A DNA stretch of 54,661 nucleotides from assembly GCA_938008535.1 (NCBI GenBank), contig CALLKF010000214.1, forward strand, positions 1 to 54,661, written 5' to 3'. Below, piece after piece: positions 43,373-53,118 of the stretch (its first letter is position 1; each line of letters starts with the position of its first letter). Position numbers and translations under genes: made by a program. The notes beneath the pieces were generated by a model. That model was not told the origin of the DNA and ran no database searches. It saw only the letters and a program-made list of their open reading frames with translations. This DNA is from an uncultured Saprospirales bacterium. Lineage in GTDB: Bacteria; Bacteroidota; Bacteroidia; Chitinophagales; JADIYW01.

Positions 43373-44812
43373 ATGCAATTACCTGAACATGGTTTATCTA
43401 AAGAAGCTATTCACCAGAAATGGAATGAATACACCTTGAATGATATGAATTGGCAAGATGGAAAGTTCTTTGGTTACGTATACTATCCAGGCGATGAATA
43501 TTACAGTGTAATTAAAGAAGCGTATGCAAAATTTTCTGCTACCAATGCATTAAATCCAAGTACATTTCCATCATTAAAAAGAATGGAAAACGAGATAGTT
43601 TCTATTGCAGCGAATTTATTACATGGCGATGAAAACACCTGTGGAAGCTTAACTTCTGGCGGAACAGAAAGTATTTTCATGTCGGTTAAAACAGCAAAAG
43701 ATTGGGCAAAAAAAAATATAAAATCTAAAACACCAGAATTATTGATTTCCGAATCAGCACATCCAGCATTCTGCAAAGCAGCAGATTATATGGACATCCA
43801 TTATCAATTGATAAAATTGGATAAAGATTATAAAACAGATATTGCTGACCTAAAAAGTAAAATATCAGCCAATACCATTATGATAGTTGGTTCTGCGCCG
43901 CAATATCCGCAAGGCATGATTGATCCTATTGAAGAAATGGCTGAAATAGCTTATAATACTGGCTGTTTGATGCATGTAGATGCTTGTGTTGGTGGTTTCT
44001 TGTTGCCATTTTTAAAAATGAATGGCGTTGATTTACCTGAGTTTGATTTTAGCGTAAAAGGTGTAACATCGATGTCGGCTGATGTACATAAATATGGTTA
44101 TGCAGCAAAAGGTGCGTCGGTTGTTTTATATAAAAATAATGATTTGCGTAAATCTCAATTTTATGTAAAAACAGATTGGAGTGGTGGTGTATATGGTTCT
44201 CCTTCTTTTTTAGGAACTCGTGGTGGTGGTCCGATTGCTGCTGCATGGACAACATTGAATGTAATTGGTTTAGATGGTTATACAAGAATTGCCAAAGAAG
44301 TGTATGCAGAAGTGCAAAAAATCAAACATGTAATTAAAGAAGAAATTCCAGAAATATATATTTTAGGTGAGCCGAAAACTACTTTATTTGCAATCGCTTC
44401 AGACAGTTTAGATGTTTTTGAATTGGCTGATGAATTGGCTATTTTAGGTTGGACAATTAATCGTCAGCAAAATCCAATGAGCTTGCATATTATTTTAAAT
44501 GCGATACACATTGGCAAAGGTGATTTATTTTTGAATGATTTAAAATCAGCCATTGCGATTACAAAAAAATTCAGTGTAAATAAACTGAAAAACAACTTGC
44601 AAATTGGTGCTGTAAAAGGATTGAAAAAAATATTAAACGACAAACAATTTTCATCACTAACAAAAAAATTTGCAGGTGGCGAAAATCCAGATAATAAAAG
44701 AAAAGCTGCGATGTACGGAATGATGAGCGAACTTTCTGGCAGTGGTTCATTAGATGAACTGGTATTAGATTATCTGGATAAACTATATACAGAAGAAGAT
44801 AAAAAAGTTTAG
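43373..44812 (+). CDS. Sphingosine-1-phosphate lyase-like PLP enzyme
   Basis: 479 residues of the group II PLP decarboxylase/lyase family. The cofactor loop GSLTSGGTESIFMSVK, DACVGGFLLPF and the Schiff-base lysine Lys240 in SADVHKYGYAAKGAS match S1P lyases and their bacterial homologues. The expected reaction is cleavage of a phosphorylated long-chain base to an aldehyde and phosphoethanolamine. A phosphatidylserine synthase follows 21 bases downstream, so the two likely share lipid metabolism. Confidence 0.8.
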   Translation: MQLPEHGLSKEAIHQKWNEYTLNDMNWQDGKFFGYVYYPGDEYYSVIKEAYAKFSATNALNPSTFPSLKRMENEIVSIAANLLHGDENTCGSLTSGGTESIFMSVKTAKDWAKKNIKSKTPELLISESAHPAFCKAADYMDIHYQLIKLDKDYKTDIADLKSKISANTIMIVGSAPQYPQGMIDPIEEMAEIAYNTGCLMHVDACVGGFLLPFLKMNGVDLPEFDFSVKGVTSMSADVHKYGYAAKGASVVLYKNNDLRKSQFYVKTDWSGGVYGSPSFLGTRGGGPIAAAWTTLNVIGLDGYTRIAKEVYAEVQKIKHVIKEEIPEIYILGEPKTTLFAIASDSLDVFELADELAILGWTINRQQNPMSLHIILNAIHIGKGDLFLNDLKSAIAITKKFSVNKLKNNLQIGAVKGLKKILNDKQFSSLTKKFAGGENPDNKRKAAMYGMMSELSGSGSLDELVLDYLDKLYTEEDKKV

Positions 44813-44833
44813 TTTTGTCATAATTATTTTTCT

Positions 44834-45598
44834 ATGAAAAAACACATTCCAAATTCATTAACCTTACTTAATTTATTTAGTGGTTGCTGTGGTATTGTTG
44901 CCTGTTTGCAACATCAATATACGTTAGTGCCAATATTTATTGGAATTTCTTTAGTTGCTGATTTCTTAGATGGTTTTGTAGCTCGTTTATTAAATGTAAA
45001 ATCTGAATTAGGTGCACAATTAGATTCATTGGCAGACATGACTACTTTTGGTGTATTGCCTGGTATCATGTTGTTAAGTATCATAAATTATAAAGTCAAT
45101 TTAATTACTGGTTCACTTTCACCAGAAGTAAATAATCTTTTTACTGGAGACTTATTACCATTACTTGGTTTTGTATACACACTTTTTGCTTGTTTGCGTT
45201 TAGCGAAATTCAATATTGATACGCGCCAAACTGTAGATTTTATTGGCTTAAACACACCATCAGGTGCAATTTTTATTCTAGGATTTTATATGCAGTTTTT
45301 TACTGATTGGCAATTCAGATCCAATTGGGATTTTACTATTTATGCAAAAATAGGTGCAATGGTTTTACCGTTTATTTTAGCTTTTTTAATGGTTGCCGAA
45401 TTCAGCATGTTTAGTTTAAAAGGAAATCTATTTAGCTGGAAACAAAATAAATTCAGAGTGCTTTTAATAATAAGTGCTATACCACAACTTATATTTTTAA
45501 AATGGCTTGGATTGAGTACGGTTATTTTAAGTTATGTGATTTTTGCATTTTTGAATAATTTAACTTCAAAAAAAATTATTGATCCATCCAGTTTTTAA
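44834..45598 (+). CDS. pssA: CDP-diacylglycerol-serine O-phosphatidyltransferase
   Basis: 254 residues. The CDP-alcohol phosphotransferase motif is exact: Asp46-Gly47, Ala50-Arg51, Gly60, Asp64 and Asp68 (DFLDGFVARLL...LGAQLDSLADMTTFG). Several membrane helices follow. It makes phosphatidylserine for phosphatidylethanolamine. The gene overlaps the convergent 3' end of the next gene by 23 bases. Confidence 0.92.
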   Translation: MKKHIPNSLTLLNLFSGCCGIVACLQHQYTLVPIFIGISLVADFLDGFVARLLNVKSELGAQLDSLADMTTFGVLPGIMLLSIINYKVNLITGSLSPEVNNLFTGDLLPLLGFVYTLFACLRLAKFNIDTRQTVDFIGLNTPSGAIFILGFYMQFFTDWQFRSNWDFTIYAKIGAMVLPFILAFLMVAEFSMFSLKGNLFSWKQNKFRVLLIISAIPQLIFLKWLGLSTVILSYVIFAFLNNLTSKKIIDPSSF

Positions 45599-46952
45599 TT
45601 TTTTCTTCAATCCATTGTCTTTCTAAAACGTTTGTTGTATTTTTAAATTCTTGATACATAGTCAGTGCTTCTTTTTTAGAATTTATTGAAAGCAATCTAT
45701 TTAAAACTTTTAAAAATGATTTATTGATAATTACATGTGCGTCTGGAATCGTATTTTTTATGGTAATAAATTTTTTAAAAGTATCCATATTTGATAACAG
45801 CACATTGTAATAGCTATTATTTTTCAACATCATTTCATAATATGTTTTCAATAAAAGCCGTCTTTGTGCAATGTTGTAATAAATATCGTTCTGCTTAGTA
45901 TTAAGCAATGTATCAATTACTTCACTGTACATTTTTTTTTCAAAATATAAACATGCTTTATTAAAGTTGTACGTTTCATCTTTTATTTCGTCTATTAGAA
46001 AATCTTTATAATTTTCTAAAAACAACTCTGCTTCTTTTATTTTATTTGTTTTTAATGATGCATTAATATAATTTTTGTAGGTAGCTGCAGATATTTTCCC
46101 ATATTGATTTAAAATCAAATTCAATTTGATGAAAATATGATAAATACGCAATTGTTGTTCATAATAGGCAACAAAACCTGAGTTTACTTTTTTAATGGAA
46201 AAGAACAACAATAATTTTAAAATATCTCTACTTTCTTCTTGAGCAAACTTGTGTAAATTATTTTCTATGATGAGCATTGCTTCAAAGAAATAAGACTCAT
46301 CGTCGTTTTTTAGTAATTGATTTATTAGATGATGTATAATGTAAAATGCACGTTTATTAATATCTTTCTGTTCAATTGGAAATGGTTCGATAAAAGAAAT
46401 ATTTTCCCATCTTAGTTTTTCTGCTTCAATAAATTCATTTAATTCTCTATACACTTCAACGTAATTTCCAACACGTGTATTAATTTTTGAATGATAGGTT
46501 GCAATCAATTCTTCGTGTTGATATTTCATTAAATTTTGATATGTTCCAAAAGGTAATTCATCTAAAATTTGTTTTAACTCACGTGATGTTGCAATAAAAT
46601 ACTTGTCTAAATTTCTTTCAAAATAAAACTTAAGCAAAATCATTTTTTCATCTGCAACACTTTCTCTTTGCTTAGTATATACAACGTAATCTTCAATTAT
46701 CTTTGTTAATTCAGTCATTAACTTTGAAAGTTTATTTTCATTGTATTTTTTATCAGAAAAAACCTTATTGTATATTTTTTCTTTTTTGATAAATTTTTCG
46801 TTGAATTCAGGATACTGTTTTTCAAGAAGTAGTAATAACTTATAAGGTAACGTATCTTTTTTCTCTGCATTTTTGAATACATAATTGGAAAACTGTTTCA
46901 TTTCTATTGAAGAAAATGATTTTAAGAGCTCAATTAGTTTTGAATTATTCAT
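45576..46952 (-). CDS. Helical-repeat hypothetical protein
   Basis: 458 residues from ATG 46952 (MNNSKLIELLKSFSSIEMKQFSNYVF); the frame runs 15 codons further upstream. Soluble and almost entirely helical, with TPR-like pairs of antiparallel helices. The N-terminal LIELLKSFSSIEMKQF recalls a widespread uncharacterised Bacteroidota family. No catalytic residues are recognised. Confidence 0.65.
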   Translation of the reverse strand: MNNSKLIELLKSFSSIEMKQFSNYVFKNAEKKDTLPYKLLLLLEKQYPEFNEKFIKKEKIYNKVFSDKKYNENKLSKLMTELTKIIEDYVVYTKQRESVADEKMILLKFYFERNLDKYFIATSRELKQILDELPFGTYQNLMKYQHEELIATYHSKINTRVGNYVEVYRELNEFIEAEKLRWENISFIEPFPIEQKDINKRAFYIIHHLINQLLKNDDESYFFEAMLIIENNLHKFAQEESRDILKLLLFFSIKKVNSGFVAYYEQQLRIYHIFIKLNLILNQYGKISAATYKNYINASLKTNKIKEAELFLENYKDFLIDEIKDETYNFNKACLYFEKKMYSEVIDTLLNTKQNDIYYNIAQRRLLLKTYYEMMLKNNSYYNVLLSNMDTFKKFITIKNTIPDAHVIINKSFLKVLNRLLSINSKKEALTMYQEFKNTTNVLERQWIEEKIKNWMDQ

Positions 46953-47120
46953 AAAAATAGCCAGTTTAGACAGGAACGCATTAAAAACAATAAACAATTG
47001 AAATACAATTAATTACAAATAAAAATTGCATTATTAATGTTTATTTAACAGGAACAAACCAAAGATAATGTATTTCCATTAGAAAACAATTTTCATCAAC
47101 ATTGCAGTAACAATTAAGAT

Positions 47121-48011
47121 ATGCTGACAATTAAAAACGATATAACTTTTACAAATTATCTACAAAATATTATTGTGCTATATTTTAATTTATTGACAAA
47201 AAAAATTAGTGATTCCATCTATAAAATTATTTACGATTATCCAACAATGATTAGACATCGTCATTTAGTTGATGATAAACAGAAAAAAAATGTTTTGAGT
47301 GCAGGAATTTTCATTCGAAAAGATCAGTTAAAAAAGACAGACAATCATAGATATACAATTGAAACACATTCTATCGGAAAACAAAAAAACTTAATTCGTA
47401 CTGACTATTTTTATCATGAACGATTTTTGAAAAATGCTGCTGGCACTTGCTTTGTAAAGGATAATCAAACTATTAGTACAGCATACCATATTATCAATGC
47501 AACTGGAATGGATGTTGACTTATTTATAAAGAATTATATTGTATTATTTGGTTATACAAATTCATGTGAAGAAATTATTTCAATTCACGAAAATCAAATT
47601 ATTGAATTGGAAAGTGTTATCCATTCAGATAACAACACTGATGCTGATTATATCGATTTTAAAATTAAAATGCCTTTACCATCTTTTGTAAAAATTCCTA
47701 AACCATTTAAAGGTGAAATAAAACCAAATATGGAAATTTACATTGCAGGTTATCCTTTACGTTCAGCCTTAACTATTTCCAGCAATGCTATCATTCATAA
47801 AAAATTTAAAAATTATTTCACTACATACGCTGATCTATTTGAATACAGCAGCGGTTCACCAGTATTTTTAAAGCAAAACGATCAATTAGTTGGATTTGTA
47901 AAAGGAAGTGATGAAAAAGACTTTGTAACAACTGAAGGTAAAGAACAAAAGCAAACAAATGTAATTGCATCATCAGAAAGTAATGGCAAAAAAATATTAT
48001 TTATAAAATAA
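47121..48011 (+). CDS. Cytosolic trypsin-like serine protease
   Basis: 296 residues. An N-terminal extension of about 100 residues precedes the protease core with His123 in STAYHII, Asp176 in DADYIDFKI and Ser244 in YSSGSPVF. All three triad residues and the SGSP turn are present. No signal peptide is seen, so it acts in the cytoplasm, which is unusual for the fold. It shares a transcription unit with a 122-residue protein and ends in a strong terminator. Confidence 0.75.
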   Translation: MLTIKNDITFTNYLQNIIVLYFNLLTKKISDSIYKIIYDYPTMIRHRHLVDDKQKKNVLSAGIFIRKDQLKKTDNHRYTIETHSIGKQKNLIRTDYFYHERFLKNAAGTCFVKDNQTISTAYHIINATGMDVDLFIKNYIVLFGYTNSCEEIISIHENQIIELESVIHSDNNTDADYIDFKIKMPLPSFVKIPKPFKGEIKPNMEIYIAGYPLRSALTISSNAIIHKKFKNYFTTYADLFEYSSGSPVFLKQNDQLVGFVKGSDEKDFVTTEGKEQKQTNVIASSESNGKKILFIK

Positions 48012-48043
48012 AAGAAATTTTTTAAACCTCAAAATAGAAACAA

Positions 48044-48412
48044 ATGAAAACTATTACCACACAAATCGGATTTGTAAAACTTATAGAAGAACAAACCAAA
48101 CGACTCACCATTTTATGGCAAAATGCAGGAGCAGGAAATATTGTTTCAGTAGCTGTCTATGCTACTGATAGTAATTATCAAAATGGGAAATTAATACCTG
48201 ATGCAGATGTTATTATTTTAAATGATGCCAAATCGAACAATGAAGGATTTCAATTTAGTTTTATAATAAATGAAAATGAATATGATTTTTATTTTCAGCT
48301 AATCGCAACGATGGAAGACAAAAGCGAAGTCGTATACAATGCAAATTCATTTAATAAAAAAGATGGAAATCCAACTTCTGAAGGCGATTCGGCAAAACCA
48401 TTAAAACCATAG
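48044..48412 (+). CDS. Small partner protein of the trypsin-like protease
   Basis: 122 residues, soluble, predicted beta-sandwich core (LTILWQNAGAGNIVSVAVYATD, YDFYFQLIATMEDKSEV), with a short unstructured C-terminal tail (NKKDGNPTSEGDSAKPLKP). It follows the protease by 32 bases and precedes the terminator. No family is recognised. A substrate or inhibitor role is an inference from position only. Confidence 0.6.
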   Translation: MKTITTQIGFVKLIEEQTKRLTILWQNAGAGNIVSVAVYATDSNYQNGKLIPDADVIILNDAKSNNEGFQFSFIINENEYDFYFQLIATMEDKSEVVYNANSFNKKDGNPTSEGDSAKPLKP

Positions 48413-48470
48413 GATTTTCTTAATATTGCTGATCTAGTGAATTTAGTTTGTTTATTTTTTTGTTCAGCAG

Positions 48471-48517
48471 GAACCTGTAAGCTTTCCCATAATGTCTTAC
48501 AGGTTCACTTTTTTTTT
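48471..48517 (+). terminator. Terminator after the protease pair
   Basis: Perfect 11-base arms GAACCTGTAAG (48471-48481) and CTTACAGGTTC (48496-48506), a 14-base loop, then a T-run after two bases. Confidence 0.88.
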
Positions 48518-48532
48518 AGAAAAGTATGTACA

Positions 48533-48742
48533 CTATTCTACGTTTTCATTTAAAATTTGAAGTGCAACTTCTTTGTCATTTTCATTGACCATTAATTCAA
48601 AGTTAGCAATACCAAATTGCAATTGAGCAATATTTTCATTTTTTATAAAACAATAAATATCGTTTTCTTCTAATTTCAACTTTGCTAATTCAACATCGAA
48701 GTTATTGTAGTAGGTTGCTATTTTTATTAATTTACTTTCCAT
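48533..48742 (-). CDS. DUF2007 protein
   Basis: 69 residues from the ATG at 48742 (MESKLIKIATYYNNFDVELAKLKLEENDIYCFIKNENI). The longer frame overlaps ruvB and is rejected. The sequence matches the small DUF2007 putative signal-transducing fold with GIANFELMVNENDKEVALQIL. No partner domain. It lies directly downstream of ruvB on the same strand. Confidence 0.7.
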   Translation of the reverse strand: MESKLIKIATYYNNFDVELAKLKLEENDIYCFIKNENIAQLQFGIANFELMVNENDKEVALQILNENVE

Positions 48743-48755
48743 GAATCTGCAAAAT

Positions 48756-49781
48756 TTAAAACAAACTTCCTGTTTGTTGTGGTGGAATTTTTCCAATATG
48801 TGTATATGCTTTTGCAGTTGCTTCGCGACCGCGTGGTGTGCGTTTTAAATAACCTTCTTGAATTAAAAATGGTTCGTACACTTCTTCTATCGTGCCACTT
48901 TCCTCACCTACTGCAGTTGCGATGGTAGTTATACCAACAGGTCCACCTGCAAATTTTTCAATGATTGCAGACAAAATTTTATTGTCCATTTCATCTAAAC
49001 CATGTTCATCAACATTTAATTGTGACAAAGCATATTGTGCAATTTCTAAATCAATTTTTCCGTTACCTTTTATTTGTGCAAAATCTCTAACTCTTCGCAG
49101 CAAAGCGTTTGCAATTCTTGGCGTTCCACGACTTCGTTTCGCAATTTCTGTCGCACCTTTTTCGTCAATTTCAGTATTTAAAATAGAAGAAGATCGTTTG
49201 ATGATTTTCTTCAATACTTCTTTATTATAATATTCTAATCTAAAGTTGATGCCAAATCGCGCACGCAACGGTGCTGTCAACAAACCAGAACGCGTAGTAG
49301 CACCAATCAACGTAAACGGATTTAGCGTAATTTGAATACTGCGCGCACTTGGTCCAGAATCGATCATGATGTCAATCTTGTAATCTTCCATTGCAGAATA
49401 CAAGTACTCTTCTATCGTAGTATTTAAACGATGAATTTCATCGATAAAAAGTACATCATTTGGCTGCAAATTCGTCAATAAACCAGCTAAATCGCCTGGT
49501 TTTTCTAATACTGGACCAGATGTAGTTTTCATTTCAACACCTAATTCATTTGCAATAATATTAGACAAAGTAGTTTTACCTAAACCTGGTGGTCCGTGCA
49601 ATAAAACATGGTCAAGTGCTTCATCACGTTGTTTGGCTGCCTGAATAAAAATGTTTAAGTTCTCAATAATTTGTGGCTGACCAGAAAATTGTTCAAATGC
49701 TTGCGGACGCAACACTTTTTCCAATTCCTTTTCGGTTTTGGATAATAAATCGCCTGTAGCATCTAAATTCGGATTTTGCAT
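48756..49781 (-). CDS. ruvB: Holliday-junction helicase subunit RuvB
   Basis: 341 residues. Walker A is GPPGLGKTTLSN, Walker B is LFIDEIHRLN, with the sensor segments GATTRSGLL and the arginine-finger region TPRIANALLRRVRDFAQ, and the winged-helix C-terminus (GTIEEVYEPFLIQEGYLKRTPRGR). It drives branch migration with RuvA. Confidence 0.95.
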   Translation of the reverse strand: MQNPNLDATGDLLSKTEKELEKVLRPQAFEQFSGQPQIIENLNIFIQAAKQRDEALDHVLLHGPPGLGKTTLSNIIANELGVEMKTTSGPVLEKPGDLAGLLTNLQPNDVLFIDEIHRLNTTIEEYLYSAMEDYKIDIMIDSGPSARSIQITLNPFTLIGATTRSGLLTAPLRARFGINFRLEYYNKEVLKKIIKRSSSILNTEIDEKGATEIAKRSRGTPRIANALLRRVRDFAQIKGNGKIDLEIAQYALSQLNVDEHGLDEMDNKILSAIIEKFAGGPVGITTIATAVGEESGTIEEVYEPFLIQEGYLKRTPRGREATAKAYTHIGKIPPQQTGSLF

Positions 49782-49802
49782 CGTTGCAAAGATAAAGATA
49801 AA

Positions 49803-50663
49803 TTACTTCAATTTAATAGTAGAAATAATTGGATGATGATCAGATAAATTTTGGAATTTATATTTACAAAAACAAGTATCTTTTGTTGGTTTTAAAATTT
49901 CTGTAGAAATAATTTCTGCTTTGCTCACATGTTGTTTGCGCAATAAAATATAATCCAGTGTTTCTAATGAATGTTCTGAGAATTTATTTGCCAAATCATT
50001 TTGCAACCCATTCCAACTATACTTTTCACCAGTAAAACTAACTGGTAAAGTTTCTAGAGTTTGTATCATTGCATTGTATTCAGTTGTATCATAATAATTG
50101 CTATTTAAATCACCAATAATAAATTGTGGTATGGAATCATCCATATAAATATCAAGCATTTTCTTTTTTAACTGGTTAAATTGTTTAAATCTCTTTGTCA
50201 CATTCTTATTTAAACTTTGTGTATGCGTTCCAATAATTTGTATTTTTTTATTTAGAATTTCGAGTTGAATAAACGTTGCTCCTTTTTTAGCAAACACATC
50301 AGAACTGGTTTTATTTTTATAGGTAATAAATGCTTGTTTTTGAATTGGAAACTTACTAAAAATCCAAACACCGCTATTTGTTTTAAAAAAACCTGGTTTT
50401 GTAATCGATGATTGAAAAGGATAAATCATCTTTAAACTATCACTAATAATACTTCTGGTGCTCTTCATAAATGTTTCTTCCAAAACCAATATATCAGGAT
50501 TTTGTATTTTGATATAATCAGCAATTAAGAAAGCTCTTTCTGTTTGACATGATTTAAAAATCATTGGCGGAACCATAAAAATATTCCATGCCATTATTTT
50601 TAATTCCTGAGAAAAGGAACTTTGAAAAAAAAGAAACAAAATTATAACGACCATTTTCTTCAT
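49803..50663 (-). CDS. Secreted sphingomyelinase-like endonuclease/exonuclease/phosphatase
   Basis: 286 residues with a signal peptide (MKKMVVIILFLFFQSSFSQ). The EEP fold shows MAWNIFM, ILVLEETF (Glu metal ligand), IGTHTQS, GDLNSNY and the terminal SDHHPI. These match neutral sphingomyelinase-type phosphodiesterases. The enzyme is periplasmic or secreted. It may link to the sphingolipid-type lyase at 43373, but the substrate is not shown. Confidence 0.8.
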   Translation of the reverse strand: MKKMVVIILFLFFQSSFSQELKIMAWNIFMVPPMIFKSCQTERAFLIADYIKIQNPDILVLEETFMKSTRSIISDSLKMIYPFQSSITKPGFFKTNSGVWIFSKFPIQKQAFITYKNKTSSDVFAKKGATFIQLEILNKKIQIIGTHTQSLNKNVTKRFKQFNQLKKKMLDIYMDDSIPQFIIGDLNSNYYDTTEYNAMIQTLETLPVSFTGEKYSWNGLQNDLANKFSEHSLETLDYILLRKQHVSKAEIISTEILKPTKDTCFCKYKFQNLSDHHPIISTIKLK

Positions 50664-50770
50664 GTTTGTAAATTACAATTATCAATTAAACTTTTTTAAT
50701 AAACTAGCACTTTTTCACATTTCTTCACAAACAATCTTTGTGAATTTTATGTTAATGAGTGTATATTTTG

Positions 50771-50778
50771 TATATTTG
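50771..50778 (+). promoter_or_regulatory. -7 element of icd
   Basis: TATATTTG, an exact TAnnTTTG match, about 50 bases before the ATG at 50830. A -33 match is weak. Confidence 0.6.
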
Positions 50779-50829
50779 CGCTCTGAAAACTAAACTTTTT
50801 TAATTCAACAATTAATAAATAAAAACAAT

Positions 50830-52098
50830 ATGTCAGCAGAAAAGATCACGATGAAAGACGGTCACTTACATGTGCCAAATGAACCCATTATTCCATTTAT
50901 AGAAGGAGACGGAACTGGACCAGATATTTGGGCTTCTTCGGTGCGTGTGTTAGATGCAGCAGTTGAAAAAGCATATGGTGGAACTAGAAAAATACATTGG
51001 AGAGAAGTTTTAGCAGGTGAAAAAGCGTACAAACAAACTGGTTCTTGGTTGCCTGATGAAACATTGACAGTAATTACCGAAAATTTAATTGGTATAAAAG
51101 GACCTTTAACAACGCCAGTTGGTGGTGGCATTCGTTCTTTGAATGTGGCATTACGTCAAATGTTAGATTTATATGCATGCGTTAGACCTGTTCGTTATTT
51201 TAATGGTGTACCATCAAATTCAAAAGTACCGGAAAAAGTAGATATGGTTATTTTCCGTGAAAATACAGAAGATATTTACTCAGGAATTGAATGGATGGAA
51301 GGAACCGATGAATGCAAAAAATTATTACATTTCTTACAAACAGAAATGAATATTGGCGATAAAATTCGTTTTCCAGAAACTTCTTCTTTAGGCATCAAAC
51401 CAGTTTCCTTAGAAGGTACTGAACGATTAATGCGTTCTGCAATGAATTATGCATTGGCACACAAACGCAAATCAGTAACTATTGTACACAAAGGCAACAT
51501 CATGAAATTTACCGAAGGTAAATTCAAAGAATGGGCCTACAAATTGGCTGAACGTGAATACGCAGATAAAGTTTTCACTTGGCCTCAATACGATAAAATC
51601 TTAGCAGAAGAAGGACAAGAAGAAGCAAACGCTGCAATGAAAAAAGCAGAAGCAGATGGTAAATTAATTATCAAAGATGCGATTGCTGATAACTTTTTAC
51701 AACAAATTATTTTGCGTCCAGAAGACTATGATGTTGTTGCTACATTGAACTTAAATGGTGATTATATTTCTGATGCATTGGCTGCCTTAGTTGGTGGAAT
51801 TGGTATTGCGCCTGGTGCAAATATCAACTACTTAACTGGTATGGCTATTTTTGAAGCAACGCACGGAACAGCACCAAAATATGCTGGTTTGGATAAAGTA
51901 AATCCAAGTTCGGTAATATTATCAGGTGTGATGATGTTTGAATTTATGGGTTGGATTGAAGCTGCAAACTTAATTATCAAAGGCATGGAAAAAGCTATTG
52001 AGAACAAAACAGTAACGTATGATTTCCACCGTTTGATGGAAGGCGCAACCTTATTAAAATGTTCTGAATTTGGCGAAGCTATTATTAAGAATTTTTAG
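50830..52098 (+). CDS. icd: NADP-dependent isocitrate dehydrogenase
   Basis: 422 residues. The family signature NLNGDYISDALAALVGGIGIAPGANI, the substrate loop VIFRENTEDIYSGIEW and the coenzyme segment THGTAPKYAG mark the homodimeric prokaryotic enzyme. It converts isocitrate to 2-oxoglutarate in the TCA cycle. It is monocistronic between its promoter and a bidirectional terminator. Confidence 0.94.
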   Translation: MSAEKITMKDGHLHVPNEPIIPFIEGDGTGPDIWASSVRVLDAAVEKAYGGTRKIHWREVLAGEKAYKQTGSWLPDETLTVITENLIGIKGPLTTPVGGGIRSLNVALRQMLDLYACVRPVRYFNGVPSNSKVPEKVDMVIFRENTEDIYSGIEWMEGTDECKKLLHFLQTEMNIGDKIRFPETSSLGIKPVSLEGTERLMRSAMNYALAHKRKSVTIVHKGNIMKFTEGKFKEWAYKLAEREYADKVFTWPQYDKILAEEGQEEANAAMKKAEADGKLIIKDAIADNFLQQIILRPEDYDVVATLNLNGDYISDALAALVGGIGIAPGANINYLTGMAIFEATHGTAPKYAGLDKVNPSSVILSGVMMFEFMGWIEAANLIIKGMEKAIENKTVTYDFHRLMEGATLLKCSEFGEAIIKNF

Positions 52099-52119
52099 AA
52101 ATAATTTTAAATAAAAAAC

Positions 52120-52153
52120 AAAAACGGCATCATTTAAATGATGCCGTTTTTTT
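52120..52153. terminator. Bidirectional terminator between icd and the YARHG gene
   Basis: A perfect palindrome with 16-base arms (52120-52135 AAAAACGGCATCATTT, 52136-52151 complementary). Both strands end in T-tracts, suiting convergent transcription. Confidence 0.95.
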
Positions 52154-52155
52154 AA

Positions 52156-53094
52156 TTATCTTCCAAAATCATCATAATAACTTTTCGCATAATCTTCGTA
52201 GCGTTTCATCAATGCTTCATTTTGTTTTTCAATTGGTGTAAGCAAATCGCGTACATCTGCAGAAACAGGTAAATACCATTCATAACCTTCAAAAATATTG
52301 CGTACGTCTTTATTCTTAAATGTATAACCATGTCGAGCATAAATTAAATTTCGTAACATTCTTAGACGTTGCTTCGATTCATTTTCAATATCTTTTGTTT
52401 TTAAAATTTCCGTTGAAACATTTTTATCTAAAAGTTCTTTATCAATATTAAATTCTTCTGCATTAGGCATGTATTTAAAATCTTTGCGGCTCATCGTTAA
52501 TGTTTTTGGCTCAGTAACAGAATCATTAAATGGCTTCCAACTACCAATCAACGTTGAACTATCCATATCTATAACTAAATTAAATTCGCCGTCGTATTTT
52601 TCATCACCAGGTTCTTTACAAGTTATTAGAATCGTATTTTTATTTCTAGTAAACGTGCCTTTTAAAGTTCTTTCAAAACCAGAACAAATTGATTTTCCAA
52701 AAAAAATACCATCTTCTAATTTTTCAATTTTAATACTGATTTTGTTTGGTGTTTGCAAACTGATATAACCATACAAAGGATCTTTATAAAAGAATTTTTG
52801 GTACTGTTTAGGTAATTTTTTCACAGCAGATTCTTCCCAATAATCAGTCTGAAAATCTTCGATATTAAAAATAGTATCACCAATTTTTTTCAGAATTTTT
52901 GTACTGTCAAATGCACCAGACCACATACCAATAATATCTTTTTCAGATTTTACTTCTACTATTTCAACAACCGTTAAACTATCTGTTGTAGCAGTAACTA
53001 CTGGTGTTTTTTCAGTAGTTTTGTCTGTTAAATGTTGATTATTACATTGTGTAAAAAACAGCAACGCAATAAAAGAATAAATTAAATTTTTCAT
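52156..53094 (-). CDS. YARHG-domain lipoprotein
   Basis: 312 residues. A signal peptide with lipobox (FFTQC, Cys17), a beta-rich middle (about 50-210) and the C-terminal YARHG domain (MLRNLIYARHGYTFKNKDV, ending with EGYEWYLPV). The domain is thought to act in peptidoglycan or cell-surface binding. The function of this protein is unknown. It converges on icd. Confidence 0.8.
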   Translation of the reverse strand: MKNLIYSFIALLFFTQCNNQHLTDKTTEKTPVVTATTDSLTVVEIVEVKSEKDIIGMWSGAFDSTKILKKIGDTIFNIEDFQTDYWEESAVKKLPKQYQKFFYKDPLYGYISLQTPNKISIKIEKLEDGIFFGKSICSGFERTLKGTFTRNKNTILITCKEPGDEKYDGEFNLVIDMDSSTLIGSWKPFNDSVTEPKTLTMSRKDFKYMPNAEEFNIDKELLDKNVSTEILKTKDIENESKQRLRMLRNLIYARHGYTFKNKDVRNIFEGYEWYLPVSADVRDLLTPIEKQNEALMKRYEDYAKSYYDDFGR

Positions 53095-53118
53095 AGTGTA
53101 TTAATTCTATTAAAAGTA

